From an uncultured Methylococcaceae bacterium (GTDB lineage: Bacteria; Pseudomonadota; Gammaproteobacteria; Methylococcales; Methylomonadaceae), in the NCBI GenBank assembly GCA_903939355.1, contig CAJAHC010000666.1:1-7473 (forward strand): a stretch of 7,473 bases of DNA, in the 5' to 3' direction. The notes beneath the pieces are model-generated. The model searched no databases. It saw nothing but the letters and a program-made list of their open reading frames with translations, and was not told the origin of the DNA. Below are positions 7,036 to 7,473 of the stretch, piece after piece. Made by a program: the position numbers and the translations under genes. Position 1 is the stretch's first letter, and each line of letters starts with the position of its first letter.

Positions 7036-7052
7036 TAAAATACTGTATTTTA
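7036..7052. promoter_or_regulatory. Perfect 17-bp palindrome, likely regulator binding site
   Basis: TAAAATAC and GTATTTTA are perfect inverse complements around a single central T at 7044. The palindrome directly abuts the lipoprotein -35 box, with its centre about 44 bases upstream of the predicted start point, the place where class II activators bind. It also lies about 128 bases upstream of the Sel1-repeat start, so it could act on both genes. The regulator is unknown. The only short T-run follows on the plus strand, where no upstream gene needs a terminator, so a DNA-binding role is the better reading. Confidence 0.5.
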
Positions 7053-7082
7053 GTTTTTTTAATAGAAAACAAAACTACAATT

Positions 7083-7126
7083 CTAACAGCATGTTACTCA
7101 ACATAACTAAGTCTATGATCTGTTAG
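7083..7126. repeat. Nested inverted repeats in the lipoprotein/Sel1 divergent region
   Basis: CTAACAG at 7083-7089 is matched by CTGTTAG at 7120-7126, perfect over 7 bases. Inside lies a second perfect repeat, ATGTT (7091-7095) and AACAT (7100-7104), around a 4-base loop. A possible -10, TATGAT at 7114-7119, sits between the outer arms but has no good -35. This could be an operator pair or a leader structure of the Sel1 gene; chance is possible. Confidence 0.3.
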
Positions 7127-7171
7127 TTATTTAACAACCCCCTAGGTATCTATTACTAATAAGGAAACTGT

Positions 7172-7473
7172 ATGAGTATTCTTAAACTATTTCTTACATC
7201 CGTATTGTTTGTTTCTTCTGAAATAGCTTGTGCTGACTATGAAAACACCTTAAAAAAAGCAAAACAAGGCGATGCAACTGCACAAAATTACCTAGGCACT
7301 ATTTATCAGCTTGGCGAAGGTCTCGAGCAAGATAATGCAGAAGCCGTTAAATGGTTTCGATTATCGGCGGCACAAGGCTATGCAAAGGCACAAGATAATC
7401 TTGGCTATATGTATGATTTAGGTGAGTCGGTAACTCAAAACGATATCCGAGCCTATATGTGGAAGTATCTTGC
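7172..7473 (+). CDS. Secreted Sel1-repeat (tetratricopeptide-like) protein, 3' end outside window
   Basis: The first 100 codons are present. Residues 1-21 form a signal peptide (hydrophobic core LKLFLTSVLFV, cleavage after ACA before DYENT). Cys20 is at the -2 position of that cleavage site and lacks a proper lipobox, so secretion by signal peptidase I to the periplasm is more likely than lipidation. From residue 33 a Sel1-like repeat is clear: GDATAQNYLGTIYQLGEG, then AEAVKWFRLSAAQGYAKAQ, followed by a second repeat beginning NLGYMYDLGE and AYMWKYLA at the edge. Sel1 repeats are 36-residue helical pairs that mediate protein-protein contacts; bacterial secreted versions often act in envelope signalling or host interaction, but no specific role can be given. 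AAGGA at 7161-7165, six bases before the ATG, supports the start. It is divergent from the DUF3313 lipoprotein gene. Confidence 0.92.
   Translation, partial: MSILKLFLTSVLFVSSEIACADYENTLKKAKQGDATAQNYLGTIYQLGEGLEQDNAEAVKWFRLSAAQGYAKAQDNLGYMYDLGESVTQNDIRAYMWKYL

Noticed and set aside
7036..7060. LexA box or intrinsic terminator at the 17-bp palindrome
   Set aside because: It contains CTGT but not the ACAG half-site at the required distance, and no plus-strand gene ends upstream of it.

Overview
This is an AT-rich, chromosome-like window from a gammaproteobacterium. GlnS and the fused three-function siroheme synthase CysG both align closely with the enterobacterial proteins as I remember them. 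A periplasmic c-type cytochrome, an outer-membrane lipoprotein and a secreted Sel1 protein show a Gram-negative envelope. I cannot assign a genus; a respiring, possibly methylotroph-like relative is only a guess from the AT-rich housekeeping genes and the cytochrome. There are no tRNA or rRNA genes, transposases, CRISPR arrays, phage genes or other signs of recent transfer.

Layout, left to right. Positions 1-1502 (minus) hold glnS, cut by the window edge so that about the last 55 residues are missing. Upstream on the same strand is a small TusA-family sulfur carrier (1562-1828). A 75-base divergent region separates it from cysG (1904-3298, plus); a perfect TATAAT there reads almost symmetrically and could serve both directions. 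About 330 non-coding bases follow, ending in a plausible promoter for a small exported monoheme cytochrome c (3629-3967). A hairpin at 3978-4016 ends the cytochrome transcript and, pairing better in the opposite direction, also ends the converging gene for an unrecognised two-membrane-segment protein (4054-4626). Next are argG (4841-6055, minus) and a DUF3313-type lipoprotein gene (6272-6979, minus). The window closes with the start of a secreted Sel1-repeat protein (7172 onward, plus), divergent from the lipoprotein gene.

How the genes relate: the clearest functional link is sulfur. The TusA-like protein carries persulfide sulfur, and CysG makes siroheme, the cofactor of sulfite and nitrite reductases, so a shared divergent control region makes sense. 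ArgG (arginine biosynthesis) and GlnS (glutaminyl-tRNA) are independent housekeeping functions. The cytochrome, membrane protein, lipoprotein and Sel1 protein are envelope proteins with separate promoters.

I see no convincing new multi-gene system. The items most worth a second look are the 17-bp perfect palindrome directly against the -35 box of the lipoprotein promoter, the orphan membrane protein with a sensor-like layout but no output domain, the overlapping divergent promoter between the TusA-like gene and cysG, and the two-direction terminator.
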